From assembly GCA_949825065.1 (NCBI GenBank), contig OX463855.1, forward strand, positions 38,078,301-38,142,300: a DNA stretch of 64,000 nt. The letters are read 5' to 3'. The notes beneath the pieces were generated by a model. It saw only the letters and a program-made list of their open reading frames with translations, did no database searches and was not told the DNA's origin. This DNA comes from Odontocerum albicorne. Lineage: Eukaryota > Arthropoda > Insecta > Trichoptera > Odontoceridae. Shown one piece after another: positions 47,777 through 59,110 of the stretch; position 1 is the stretch's first letter; every line of letters starts with the position of its first letter. Made by a program: the position numbers and the translations under genes.

Positions 47777-47829
47777 TACATAGGTTAAATTCGAAAAAAA
47801 TATTTCACCAAATTTCTACAATACTCGTA

Positions 47830-47935
47830 TAATATTACTTTGTTACTTAACTTGATTTTACAATATAATATTACTTGGTTACTTAACTTGATTTTACAAT
47901 ATAATATTATTTTGTTACTTAAATTGATTTTAGAA
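47830..47935 (+). repeat. 36-bp tandem repeat, 3 copies
   Basis: TACTTAACTTGATTTTACAA-type unit plus a TATAATATTACTTGGT block repeats three times. Confidence 0.85.
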
Positions 47936-48059
47936 CTCTTTAATACACATTTACCATTGATCACCCACTTTTTCAATCCTAACCTTTCTTAAAAAGAAAT
48001 ATTTCAAACACCCTTGAGGAGAGTTTGATTTCTAAATGGTGATTTAAACATATATCAAT

Positions 48060-48495
48060 TGTACTTTTATTGTTGTTATTAAATTATTCCTCTTTCAAAT
48101 TTTTATATTCTAATATCAGTACATCTAAACCGTTTACACTTTTGTTATTATTATTATATTATTCCTCTTTTAAATTATTATGATCTACATAATATCAGTA
48201 CGTCTAAACCGATTATATTTTTATTATTCCTCTTTCAAATTATTATGTTCTAATATCAGTACGTCTAAACCGATTACACTTTTATTATTAAATTATTCCT
48301 CTTTCAAATTATTATGTTCTAATATCAGTACGTCTAAACCGATTACACTTTTATTATTATTATTATTAAATTATTCCTCTTTCAAATTATTATGTTCTGA
48401 TATCAGTACGTCTAAACCGATTATATTTTTATTATTAAATTATTCCTCTTTCAAATTATTATGTTCTAATATCGATACGTCTAAACCGATTATAC
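48060..48495 (+). repeat. About 60-70-bp tandem repeat, 7 copies
   Basis: AATTATTCCTCTTTCAAATT, then TATTATGTTC, TAATATCAGTACGTCTAAAC. Length varies through a TTATTA microsatellite in each unit. The ORF with repeated SFKLLCSNISTSKP is only this array read in one frame. Confidence 0.9.
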
Positions 48496-48619
48496 AAGAA
48501 ACGTCTTTAACTTCTCGAAAGATTCCACGGGAAAATGAAAATTTACTTTGAAGTCACGTGTGTATCACTAAACAAAGCGAATTGTATCACAATACATGAG
48601 GACAAAATTATATCACAAT

Positions 48620-48790
48620 ACATGAGGTACATGGCCGCGCGGTAAGGCATTGGACTTCCGTACGGAAGGTCGCCAGTTTTATGTTACTCCTCTCGAATGA
48701 CACAGGGATTTTTATCGTCTAATATTCCGGGACATAAGGATACCTGTGACTTCGGGCATGTCTATTATTATTAAAAATAAAAAATACATC
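48620..48790 (+). mobile_element. SINE-2 copy
   Basis: GAGGTACATGGCCGCGCGGT (box A), TTCCGTACGGAAGG stem, GTCGCCAGTTTTATG, body CTCCTCTCGAATGACAC and tail. The box B CG dinucleotides are lost. Confidence 0.7.
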
Positions 48791-48925
48791 ATGATGGGCT
48801 TATTGCTACGTAGCGATTTCTGCCAACCAATCAGAAAGGTGTTAAAGATGCCATAAAGAAAATCTGGGTTCCAACGGAGAATCAAACCAGCAACTACCGG
48901 GCAGTAGTCTTACCAACCAGCTCAC
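48790..48925 (-). mobile_element. SINE-1 copy whose head has been amplified
   Basis: Minus strand: GAGCTGGTTGGTAAGACTAC (box A) and GTTGCTGGTTTGATTCTCC (box B), then the body toward 48790. The head continues into the 87-bp array. Confidence 0.75.
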
Positions 48926-49570
48926 GCAAGTACGAGTATGTTGTGCGATCTTGCTTTGTCAACCTTCTTTCAAATCAAACCAGCAACTCCCGGGCAGTAG
49001 TCTTACCAACTAGCTCATGCAAGTACGTTGTGCGATCTTGCTCAACCTTCTTTCAAATCAAACCAGTAACTCCCGGGCAGTAGTCTTACCAACCAGCTCA
49101 CGCAAGTACGTTGTGCGATCGTGCTTTGTCAACCTTCTTTCAAATCAAACCAGCAACTCCCGGGCAGTAGTCTTACCAACTAGCTCACGCAAGTACGTTG
49201 TGCGATATTGCTTTGTCAACCTTCTTTCAAATCAAACCAGCAACTCCCGGGCAGTAGTCTTACCAACTAGCTCACGCAAGTACGTTGTGTGATCTTGCTT
49301 TGTCAACCTTCTTTCAAATCAAACCAGCAACTCCCGGGCAGTAGTCTTACCAACTAGCTCACGCAAGTACGTTCTGTGATCTTGCTTTGTCAACCTTCTT
49401 TCAAATCAAACCAGCAACTCCCGGGCAGTAGTCTTACCAACTAGCTCACGCAAGTACGTTGTGCGATCTTGCTTTGTCAACCTTCTTTCAAATCAAACCA
49501 GCAACTCTCGGGCAGTATGTTGTCTTACCAACTAGCTCACGCAAGTACGTTGTACGATTTCGCTTTATCA
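48885..49570 (+). repeat. 87-bp minisatellite derived from a SINE head, 8 copies
   Basis: CAAATCAAACCAGCAACTCC recurs at 48971, 49054, 49141, 49228, 49315, 49402 and 49489, i.e. 87-bp spacing except the first step (83). Each unit contains the reverse complement of the SINE-1 A and B boxes. Confidence 0.92.
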
Positions 49571-49744
49571 ACCTTATTTCAAACTATTACATCACATTTA
49601 TGCGTATAAAACTCGTATATAAATCTACAAATTATCTCTTAAAATTTACTTTTCAAAAGATTGTACATGGTATCAGAGTTTACTTTGGAGTCACACTTCT
49701 CACTGAACGAGGCTAGAAATAATGTTAACTACATATAATATGTT

Positions 49745-50035
49745 TTTTCCACTACAACTATGACGAGGCATGGTAGTGGAAGACCAAGAAAAGTATGGTT
49801 GGATCAAGTATAAAATATTTCAAAACAAGGAAATGTAAGAAGTCAAAAAAATGTTAGGAGTTGTATGAGTAGCTTTATGTATGTAGAAGAGGCGAAAAAT
49901 GTATATCACGATAGGAAAATCTAGCGTTCTCTTATCTCTGACTTTCCTGACAGTGAAACGGCTTAATGGTATGCATGTATAGGATGTCCCAAAAAATGTA
50001 TAAGTACACCTTTTACAACAAGTCGTTGACTTGAA
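49745..50035 (+). pseudogene. LINE family R C-terminal relic
   Basis: Plus strand: RHGSGRPRKVWLDQV, stop, NISKQGNVRSQKNVRSCM, SSFMYVEEAKNVYHDRKI, then SLISDFPDSETA and stop: the closing motifs of family R (GRPRK-WLD; RxCM; VEEA; ISDFP). Directly followed by the 67-bp array. Confidence 0.75.
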
Positions 50036-50835
50036 CTTGCTGCAGGAATTTGTCATATCACGCATTCGGGAAGAGTTTAGAAATGAGGAGGACTTACTTA
50101 AACTTGATGCAGGAATTTGTCATATTACGCATTCGGGAAGAGTTCAGAAATGAGGAAGACTTACTTAAACTTGCTGCGGGAATTTGTCATATTACGTATT
50201 CGGGAAGAATTTAGAAATGAGGAAGACTTACTTGAACTTGCTGCAGGAATTTGTCATATCACGCATTCGGGAAGAGTTTAGAAATGAGGAAGACTTACTT
50301 AAACTTGCTGCAGGAATTTGTCATATTACGCATTCGGGAAGAGTTTAGAAATGAGGAAGACTTTCTTAAACTTGCTGCAGGAATTTGTCATATTACGCAT
50401 TCGGGAAGAGTTAAGAAATGAGGAAGACTTACTTAAACTTGCTGCAGGAATTTGTCATATCGCCCATTCGGGAAGAGTTTAGAAATGAGGAAGACTTACT
50501 TAAACTTGCTGCAGGAATTTGTCATATCAAGCATTCGGGAAGAGTTTAGAAATGAGGAAGACTTACTTAAACTTGCTGTAGGAATTTGTCATATCAAGCA
50601 TGCGGGAAGAGTTTAGAAATGAGGAAGACTTACTTGAACTTGCTGCATGAATTTATCACATCACGCATTCGGGAAGAGTTTAGAAATGAGGAGGACTTAC
50701 TTAAACTTGATGCAGGAATTTGTCATATTACGCATTCGGGAAGAGTTCAGAAATGAGGAAGACTTACTTAAACTTGCTGCGGGAATTTGTCATGTTACGT
50801 ATTCGGGAAGAGTTCAGAAATGAGGAAAACTTTCA
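50036..50835 (+). repeat. 67-bp minisatellite in a LINE 3' tail, 12 copies
   Basis: CTTGCTGCAGGAATTTGTCA-type units at 67-bp spacing from 50036 and 50103 on. Two inverted units follow the same LINE end at 31262-31400. Confidence 0.93.
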
Positions 50836-51359
50836 TTTCCAGCTAAATTGTACAACTTTCTACTACCATTGTGATCCAAGGGCCTCTTAATCAAAATTGC
50901 CCGAACAAATGGGATGGATGTAGAGGTACTCATAGCATTGAATACCCTCCATGCTTCCTTAACGTCACATCAATGAACCTTTACATGGAGTCACATTAAA
51001 AATAAAGTTCTCTGTACAAAACCGATAACATTTGATAAATTGAAAGCAGCCATTGAAAAAAATGCACCCAAATACCAAAATAAATTATTCGTCATGTTTT
51101 CGATTACCCGTTATCAAAAGTGCATGGACCAAAACGGCTTAATTTGAGCATTTTTAATAACAAAAATAAATAAGTTTATTTTCTGTCATTTAGAGTTTCA
51201 ACTTTAAATGAACCTTAATAAATATTGAATTTGTAATCACTCAAAGTGTGTTTACATTTTTTTCAACTCCTTGTATATTTGTAATTTTGACTTAATTTTC
51301 ATAAAATGTTCATATGTATGAAAATCTTGAAATTAATTTTAAGTATCTTTAGAACCTTC

Positions 51360-51665
51360 GTTGTTTACAATATGCCTTCGACAATATGCCTAAATTGTTG
51401 ACAATATGCCTTCGACGAGCACATTGCTCGTGGTCATGGAGACAGATTGAAGAGATTTGTGATTACTGGGGGTGTGGAAAGACAACGCACAAGAGAAATA
51501 ATCCCAATGCATTGGACTGACCAAGTGGGAGACGCAACTGGACTACCCTTAACAACAACTGTCCTTCGAGCCGCAAAGTGCAGGGATGAATGGAGAGAAG
51601 ATGTCAGGGGCTATCACGGGAGCCACGATACTCAATCATGAATTACACGACAGAATGATGATGAT
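51360..51665 (+). pseudogene. Second LINE type, C-terminal relic
   Basis: RQRTREIIPMHWTDQVGDAT, LPLTTTVLRAAKCRDEWRED and VRGYHGSHDTQS then stop: the same tail as 33190-33680, with a small local duplication of AATATGCC at the left edge. Confidence 0.72.
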
Positions 51666-51669
51666 TAGA

Positions 51670-52500
51670 TCCTTCATATATATTTTTAGTATAAAGTATA
51701 AGACATTTATTAGCAACATAATTTATGAAGGAAAAGTAAAATTAATCTCTGTTTTTTCTCAAAAGTAAACCTTCAGTTTGAGAAGAAACATACAGCAGGA
51801 AGCAACATTAGATATTCTGTAAACAAGGTCGTTTTTTTATTTTAATTTGTACCGTGAAAAATCGTCACAGCACTAAGGCAGAATAAAAGAAGGCAATTGT
51901 TCTTAAGCAGGTATATTTTTCATGTCATTCGGTTGAATTATTATTGAGAAAACATTTTCAACATAAGTAATAAGGTGTTTTGTTAAATAAAAGACAAACC
52001 GCGCAATTCTTGGGTGTTCCCAGGTCTGTGTCAGTGACATTACTAGCCTTTTTTTTTAAATGACAGGTTTTTCGAGAAAATTAATAAATAAAAATTCATT
52101 GGTTCGATAAATAAATATAGGTTTATTGATAGCAACATAGTATGTACGAGTACATGTATACATACACGGTCTGTCCAATAGGAAAGGTGACTGGTTTTAT
52201 TTTTGCGTAACTACCAGCGCCATATGTGGGTGAATAAATGAATTTACTAGCGACGCATTTCGACTATCTTCGGTAAAAGTTTCAAACTTCTGGCATCGCT
52301 GGTTCATTCAAAATGATGTAACGATTGACAGTACCTTCGCTTCGAGTCTCGGTCGGAAAAGGATGGATGTCTGAAATCGTATCGAAACGCTTTCCTTTCA
52401 TCGCCAATAACTTTTTTTGGCCAAGAAATCGCGTACAATCTTGCTTATTCGCAGAAAAATATATCAAATGGTCATTTTCTTTATGAACAATATACTTCGT
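51670..52500. other. Unassigned sequence with a short LINE-tail match
   Basis: The stretch near 52106-52155 (AGGTTTATTGATAGCAACAT) matches 55420-55455. No other feature is supported. Confidence 0.5.
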
Positions 52501-52760
52501 ACACATAATATATGTATATAGTAAAAGTAAAAGGGAGATATCATCAACCAAAGGAAAACGATGGGATGGTGAGAGGAAAAAAAACAGGAATGAAACACGT
52601 TATATTACAGGCTTGAAATTAAGAATTTACCACAGTCGCTTTTAAAGCACGCCAAGACGAAGCAAGTCTAATATTGATTGTAACTGGTTCCAGAATCTCA
52701 CTGTACAATCAAGGATGACGTAACTTCTTTGTAGTTCATCTTCCCTTGGTAAATTTTCTG
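52500..52760 (-). pseudogene. LINE 3'-end fragment (family of 57020)
   Basis: Antisense of the AACACGTTATATTACAGGC and CTTTGTAGTTCATCTTCCC blocks seen at 43620-43800 and 57400. Confidence 0.6.
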
Positions 52761-52904
52761 CAGTTTTCTTACCAACTATTTTTTCTAAATACCTGAGTAT
52801 ATACATTCGGGAAAGTACCTTATCTAATAGCTGCAGCCACTACCTTTCTATTTTTACCTTCAACTTACGTTTATTTATTTTGTTATATTTTTAATAATCT
52901 GTGT

Positions 52905-53045
52905 TCCAGAGGAACTTGAGCCCGCAACCTCCGGGTGGGGAAACAGGCGTCTTAACATATAGACTACTGAGGTCGGGACGTGTTCGAATCCCGAGTGAGA
53001 CCACCCTTGAATAAAGTCTGCTCTCGAAACGGCGCTATATAAATT
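52905..53045. mobile_element. SINE-1 head (minus) joined to SINE-3 (plus)
   Basis: GAACTTGAGCCCGCAACCTC and GACGCCTGT-like complement up to 52970 are a reversed SINE-1 head. GTGTTCGAATCCCGAGTGAG, then GGCGCTATATAAATTGTCC, is SINE-3. Confidence 0.6.
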
Positions 53046-53079
53046 GTCCTTTTATTATTGTTAACTGTTTTAGCAAAGT

Positions 53080-53540
53080 TCGTGTAAGGTTTATATTTAT
53101 TTATTTATTTAACACTTTTATTGCAATACAATCTGGTGGGTGTATTGCCAAGCGGCAATCTCTTCCAACCAACCAGACAAAAGTAAATTCAGCAAGTTAC
53201 ATGGTCGCATATGATGTGAGCTGTCCTGTAAGTTGAAGGTAAAATATATATCATGTGAGCTGTCCAGCATTACTACAAAGATTAGCGTTAAATGTTCCTA
53301 ACAATTACACTAGACTGCGCCGGCAAGAACTGTTCTCAATAACATACGCAAGAACGGGTCTTCCAGCCGCTATGCCTGTTGGAAGGGCCTTAACTCTTCT
53401 GAACGGGACTGCTTCGGATATTGACATATTTCATATCGCATTACCAAAAGCAAAAGTAAATTTTCTTCTAAGATTGAGCGCGTTAGAAAGCACTCATCAA
53501 CGTATTTAAGTGACTTGGAATATGTGTGTATGTATGTGCA
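53080..53540. pseudogene. LINE debris: antisense tail and Jockey/CR1-like C-terminus
   Basis: 53080-53230 is antisense tail of the 57020 family. 53255-53509 (+) is open for 84 codons (LNVPNNYTRLRRQELFSITY, LPAAMPVGRALTLLNGTASD, then stop), nearly identical to 25320-25620. Confidence 0.65.
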
Positions 53541-53922
53541 TGTTAGTGTGTATATATGTATGCATATACATACATTTTTATTTTATATAATTTTTTTTTT
53601 AATGCTAACATTTCTTGTATGTATCTTTCTTGTATTTTTCATTGTAATTGGGCTAAGCCTGTTTTGAGAAAATAAATAAATAAATCATTGTTCCCGTTAG
53701 AATTTTAATTCGCTTTAATGCCATCCTGGTAATACATACATGTTAGGTTGATAAAATAATTTTCACGGTCGAGAGGTAACCAAATATGTACTAAAACAAT
53801 GGACATGACACGGACGCGGCCCAGTTAAAGCCGCCTCGCACAAAGCCCGGTGCAGTGGAAGTTAACGGTACCGCTTGGTAGGCCAGACACACATCCGCCT
53901 CGGCAATTCGATACTTCTAAGG

Positions 53923-54741
53923 CAGTGGTCTCCAAAGTGGGGTACGCGAGTCGATACTTGGGGGTACAAGTGACAGAAAAAATAAGAAAAGTTATTCAAG
54001 ATAAACAAATACTAACTTGTATTTTTAAATAATTTATTTGTTTATTTAACACTTTTCTTGCAATACAATCTGGTGGGCTTATTGCCAGGCGGCAATCTCT
54101 TCCAACCAACCAGACAAAAGTAAATGAAGCAAGTTACGTGGTCGCATAAATCATTCAAATGACTATCCATCCCCACGAAATCCATAAACATATACGTGAG
54201 AACATGCCCACAAACCCCACAAAGACGGACAATCACCCGAACATTATTTTTCATATAAAGTGAGATACCATCAATCAAAAGGAAAGGAAAGGATGGTGGA
54301 GAGGAAAGGAAAAGAAAAATCAGGAATGAAACACGTTATTTTACTGACTAGAAATTAAGAGTTTTTTTCGGTCGCTTCTTAAAGCATGCCAAGGACGGAG
54401 CGAGTCTTATATTGGTTTGTAACCGATTCCAGAGTCTCACTGCATGGACAGTAAAGGACGACGTAAAGAAAGAGGAGCGGTGAACCGGAAATGCCAATAA
54501 ACAATGTCTGTTTGAGCGTAGCGCTAATCCACGATCTAAATTACACGATCATAAACATCAAATAGACGAGGAATTGACAACAATTGACATTATTTAATTT
54601 AAAACTGCCAATTCATGACATTTTTACGTTACCAAATATGTATAAAAAATGTAGTGCGAACCCCTATGTACATCCAGGGGTTCGCACTATAAATTTCTTC
54701 TGTCTTAGGGGTAAGCGATCAAAAAAGTTTGGAGACCACTG
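53923..54741 (+). mobile_element. hAT-like element, 819 bp, hosting a LINE fragment
   Basis: Perfect 8-bp duplication TTCTAAGG at 53915-53922 and 54742-54749. Inverted ends CAGTGGTCTCCAAA and TTTGGAGACCACTG. The interior is non-coding hAT sequence plus an antisense LINE tail at 54025-54545. A hairpin TAGTGCGAACCCCT / AGGGGTTCGCACTA lies at 54652-54689. Confidence 0.9.
54025..54545 (-). pseudogene. LINE 3' end inserted in the hAT element
   Basis: Antisense copy of 57180-57690: CGTAGCGCTAATCC, AAAGGACGACGTAAAGAAAG, GGTTTGTAACCGATTCC, AGCATGCCAAGGACGGAGC and the ATTGCCAGGCGGCAATCTCT tail. Confidence 0.75.
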
Positions 54742-54809
54742 TTCTAAGGTACTCGGTGTCCGTTAATCTCATAATTTCCGCTTCTCGACCGTTTTAATCG
54801 ATATACCAT

Positions 54810-54930
54810 ATAGACAACCTTCCTAACCTAGTTTGTAAGACCAATCTTCCTAACCTAGGGTTGCAGATTTAATTCCCGGTTGTACTCGATTTTTTTAAAC
54901 TAGTCTGATTTCTCTTGACTGGAGTAATAA
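54810..54930 (+). mobile_element. SINE-1 copy, degraded
   Basis: Head repeated twice in part (TTCCTAACCTAG x2), then GGTTGCAGATTTAATTCCCG (box B) and a short body. Confidence 0.6.
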
Positions 54931-55054
54931 TAATAAATCATAATTTTAAATAATCAATATGAGATGTTTTTTTTATGTGAACCTCTAAAACCTTTCTTCT
55001 TCTTCTTCTTAAATAATGACCGTGAAATTCTGTTTATGAGGGAGTATACTGCCC

Positions 55055-55406
55055 TCATAAGCAAAAACGCAGCTAACGGGAAAAAATCAGAAATTTAACT
55101 AAGTATGAGGCAATATCCCATATCAAATTCTGAACGATATTCCATAAAAAAATACAGAAAACCATTTATTTCAACACAAATATCGACATAATGTCTTCTT
55201 TAGTATTACAAAATACTAGGTTTTTCTAAGCAAATTCATAAGCAAAAAGACAGCAAGTGCCTATGCGTTTGCTGCGTTTTTGCTTATGAATCACATATTA
55301 CTGCTTTTTTGTTTATGAATCACGACATTTTTAAGCAGCAATGAAAAACATGAAAGTACAGTTTTCTCAAAACTTAACTTTTGCCATTAGCTGCGTTTTG
55401 CTTATA
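55055..55406. repeat. Nested inverted repeats of a TTTTGCTTATGA motif
   Basis: TCATAAGCAAAAACGCAGCT at 55055, TTCATAAGCAAAAAGACAGC at 55235, GCTGCGTTTTTGCTTATGAA at 55271-55290, a partial copy near 55302, and AGCTGCGTTTTGCTTATA at 55389. Alternating orientation gives a foldback of two outer and two inner arms. Confidence 0.8.
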
Positions 55407-55449
55407 TAAATAAATAAATACAGGTTTATTGATAGCAACATAGTATGTA

Positions 55450-55825
55450 CATAATACATTTAAACACATTTCAAGAACGCATTAAAAAGAGAATACATTA
55501 AAAAACAGAAGCTATCTAAAGGTCTGGGCTCATCTAATAACATCCCCCCGGCCAAGATACACCCCACCAATATAGGGCGAGCCCAGCCACGGGGATGACA
55601 CCAGATGTTTTTCAGCCCACACCCTTGAACACGTAGAACAAGAAGATAAAAAAAACACAGAAAATAAATAGATGACAAAAAAAATTTATTCAAGAAGACA
55701 TTAAAAGGTCCGGGCTCATCCCACAAACATTTCCCCGGCCGAGATACACCCCACCAATGTAGGGCGAGCCCGACCGCAAGGGCATCGGGGGGCTTCCATC
55801 CCACACCCACGCATATCTAGATTAA
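55450..55825. repeat. About 185-bp tandem duplication, GC-rich for this window
   Basis: GGGCTCAT and GAGATACACCCCACCAAT, then AGGGCGAGCCC occur at about 55525 and 55715. The minus-strand open frame (55810-55460) reads the duplicated tract twice and has no known family; probably a LINE 3' region. Confidence 0.65.
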
Positions 55826-55829
55826 AAAA

Positions 55830-57015
55830 TAAATTTAAAAAATGCGCAGTATACTAGTGTCAAGTGATGTCCACTGCATAATATCTCGTTAGTTATATTC
55901 ACATGGGCTTAGTTATATAATAAAACTTTTATTCTATAACTAAGTTTCTATGCATCATCATCACCAGTATAGCATCACATGTCTTTAGCAACATTTTTAC
56001 TGAAAAGTTTGCCACCTAGCAATAAGCCCTGCAGATTGTAATATAAACAACAGAAAATGTACTCATAATTAGTCCACCTACAATATTAGCTGGGACGACC
56101 AAGGTCTGAGTGAATGTGATGGAATACAAGTAGCCTGAACGAGTGGACTTGTTTTTGCTAAATAATTAGTGTAAGAATTGTTATCTAGTTATAAGTAGTA
56201 TGTAGGTGTTAATTATTTCTAAGATCTCACATATTAAGATTGAATAAATAACATAAAATGATATGTAGGAAAATAAGATTAAGTAAGTTCATAAATTATA
56301 ACATATAATTAAGATTAGTTAAGTAATAAATTTGTATATACTATAGGTATAGCCTTGACAAATGTTTGTACAATAATTTACTTTGTTAAATTTAAAAAAA
56401 ACACTCATAATTAGAAAAAACGTATTCGGAATTATTTTTTCTATATGTAACATATAGTCAGTGTTTTTTTTGCGGTGGAGCGGCGCTCCACCACCTTTTT
56501 TTACGATATTTCAATGTTTCAAAAACAATTAGACTCTACGCTTTCTTTTAATTGTTATTTTCTTGGTCTTTATTTCTTTTTGTTTTTGTTCTGTTTTGGT
56601 GGAGATGTCCTTTTCGTTTATTTTCATTGTTTATTTTTTCTTTATGTACTTTTGCTTTATATGAATAAATAAAGGCTGGGGATAAAGAGAGAGGGAGACA
56701 TTAGTTTGCAAACTAGGTAAAGTTTGTCTAGCGTGTGAAACTAATAGGAGGGCCGTCGGTCCTTAGAGCTGCTTCAGGAATGTGGTGGGGGGCTCCCTCT
56801 CTCCCTCCTCTCCACGCTCTATGAAAATATTAAATAACGTGATGTTTTTAACAATTTTATTTTATATTTATTCTTCAGTTGTAGAATTTTTATTTATCTG
56901 TTTAACTTTAGATTTGACTTGTCTAAAATAATAAAAAAAAAAAAAACAAGTTGAATTTTGTTAGATTCTTTGTGGCATAGGAAAAACTGCTTTAATTTTT
57001 ATTTAAATGGTATTA
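55830..57015. other. Unassigned sequence
   Basis: AT-rich, with no exon or named element recognised. The 56475-56672 open frame is low-complexity Phe/Leu-rich and not supported as a gene. Confidence 0.5.
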
Positions 57016-57019
57016 TATT

Positions 57020-57690
57020 GAAATAGTATTTACAGCGTCTTCAAAATGTGTGCCTAAGATTCATTTTCAACCTACGTAAGTACGCTCATATAACTTCATA
57101 CCAGAAGGCATTGAACTGGTTGAATGTTAGAAATAGACGCCAAATTCACATACTGCCGCTATTGTATAATATCCTTAACTGTCCCGCCACCCCCTCTTAT
57201 CTCGACGAGAATTTTCAGCATCTTTCCAATCATAGATTAGCGCTACGCTCAAACAGAGATTGTCTATTGGACTTTCCAGTTCACCGCTCCTCTTTCTTTA
57301 CGTCGTCCTTTACTGTCCGTGCAGTGAGACTCTGGAATCAGTTACAAACCAATATAAGACTCGCTCCGTCCTTGGCATGTTTTAAGAAGCGACTGAAAAA
57401 CCTCTTAATTTCTAGTCAGTAAAATAACGTGTTTCATTCCTGATTTTTCTTTTCCTTTCCTCTCCGCCATCGCTTCCTTTCCTTTTGATTGATGATATCT
57501 CACTTTATATGAAAAAGAATGTTCGGGTGATTGTCCGTCTTTGTGGGGTTCGTGGGCAAGTGCTCACGTATATGTTTATGGATTTCGTGGGGATCGATAG
57601 TCATTTGAATGATTTATGCGACCACGTAGTTTGCTTCATTTACTTTTGTCTGGTTGGTTGGAAGAGATTGCTGGTTGGTCTGAAGTTCGG
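57020..57690 (+). pseudogene. Jockey/CR1-like LINE C-terminus, open for 124 codons
   Basis: From 57048: CLRFIFNLRKYAHITSYQKA, LNWLNVRNRRQIHILPLLYN, SFTVRAVRLWNQLQTNIRLA, SLACFKKRLKNLL and stop. This is the conserved tail after reverse transcriptase in Jockey/CR1-like elements; the RVRLWN-type motif is diagnostic. Best copy of the family in the window (others at 4660, 43370, 52500, 54025). The 3'UTR continues to about 57690. 5'-truncated, so inactive. Confidence 0.8.
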
Positions 57691-57738
57691 TGTTCGAGTT
57701 AGATTTATGAATGCCAGATAGAGCGTATATAATATTTA

Positions 57739-58221
57739 CTATTTGCAGCCCGTGAAATATTCACGGAAGTAAAACAAATTCTATATATGTATTCATAAAT
57801 GTAGAATTTGTTTGTATACACCATTCAAACATCGTCCCCTTTTACACCGGTTCAAAAATTGTTAGCTAGGTATTTAAAATTCGTTCAGTATATTTTTTTA
57901 TCACGGACCCACCGAGATTCAAATTTCGAAGTATTCCTCTCTAGCTCTCTTGTATTCAAAATTCAATTCTCGTATTCTTTATTTGACGACAACCATCGTA
58001 TGGGTTTTGGCCTATTTATACTATGACTAGTTGCAGCCCGTGAAATATTCACGGAAGTAAAACAAATTCATTTATCACGGACCCACCGAGATTCAAATTT
58101 CGAATTACTTTCGCAGAGAATCTAAGTATTCCTCTCTCGCTCTCTTGTATTCAAAATTCAATTCTCGTATTCTTTCTTTGCCGACAACCGTCGTGCGGGA
58201 TTTTCTATATTTATATTATGA
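57739..58221 (-). mobile_element. Second head-to-tail Helitron-like dimer
   Basis: On the minus strand, units 58221-58027 (internally deleted, 195 bp) and 58026-57739 (288 bp). Each starts TCATA..ATAAATA and ends with the CCGTGAATATTTCACGG hairpin, GCTGCAA, and CTAG or a mutated CTAG. Same family as 20169-20807. Confidence 0.78.
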
Positions 58222-58229
58222 TGCAGTGA

Positions 58230-58620
58230 CTTCTTAGTATATTACCCATAAGACAATGGATAATGCCAGTAATATGTTATTTAATTTATTTGACTCACCT
58301 GAGCAGGACACAGTGACCGTTGAAATGCGCAAAGTAATAGATAATAGATAAGTAATATACGCAGTAAGATAGTAGAAGAAAACGAAGTAGAATATTTTAT
58401 ATTGAATCCATTTATTGCAGATTTCCACTAAGTTACGACTAAACTATTAAAAAAATCATCGTACACCCTTTAATATATCCGAATTTGTGTATCGGACATA
58501 TTGAAATGTGTAGTCTAGAGGCAATATTGTCTACGGTCACAGTAATCGAGCCTTCGGATTTAGAACCTCTGAACTAGGCACGAAAGTCAGGGTTCGTCAT
58601 TAAACATGTTGGCAACACTG
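58230..58620. other. Unassigned sequence
   Basis: Nothing recognised. Confidence 0.45.
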
Positions 58621-58624
58621 CTGC

Positions 58625-58825
58625 CACAATTTCCGTGACCTGATTGGCAAGACAACTGTTTTCTGACTCGGAGATTGCGGTTTCGATTCCTGTTGTAACC
58701 CAGAGTCTTATCCCAGTCTGATTTTCACTAAATACCTTTTTAACATGGTTCTAGTTGGTTAGGAGAGATTGCCACATTATAATAAGCCCAAAAGGTTGTA
58801 CTGTATAAAATGAAAGAGTAATACA
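58625..58825 (+). mobile_element. SINE-1, near full-length
   Basis: CGTGACCTGATTGGCAAGAC, TTGCGGTTTCGATTCCTG, CCCAGTCTGATTTTCAC and AGGTTGTACTGTATAAAATG, then an AATACAATACAATA tail. Confidence 0.8.
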
Positions 58826-59110
58826 ATACAATACTGCTCGGTGCTTGAAAGTTTTGTTACCAGACGAATATTTTTATTAGACTGGTTCCTCTTTTTTAAG
58901 TACTATCAGAAATTAAACCTGACACCCCAGGGTGCAATTTTTATGACCTCCATCCTTATAATCATCAAACCTGACACCCCATGAAGAATCTTACCCTTAG
59001 GCTACAGAGGTCGTCAAAAACATTATTTTTCACATTAATAAACTATAAATAATTTTATTGCAGAGCACAAACTGAAGAAATAAAATTTGAAAATGTATCC
59101 ATTGTTAATA

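Noticed and set aside
48180..48551. Protein with repeated SFKLLCSNISTSKP
   Set aside because: One frame of an AT-rich minisatellite with variable unit length.
49017..49292. Protein of NLLSNQTSNSRAVVLPTSS repeats
   Set aside because: The 87-bp array (29 codons per unit) read in one frame.
55460..55810. 116-codon minus-strand gene with Trp/Gly-rich repeats
   Set aside because: Reads a duplicated GC-rich tract twice; no known family and no start context support.
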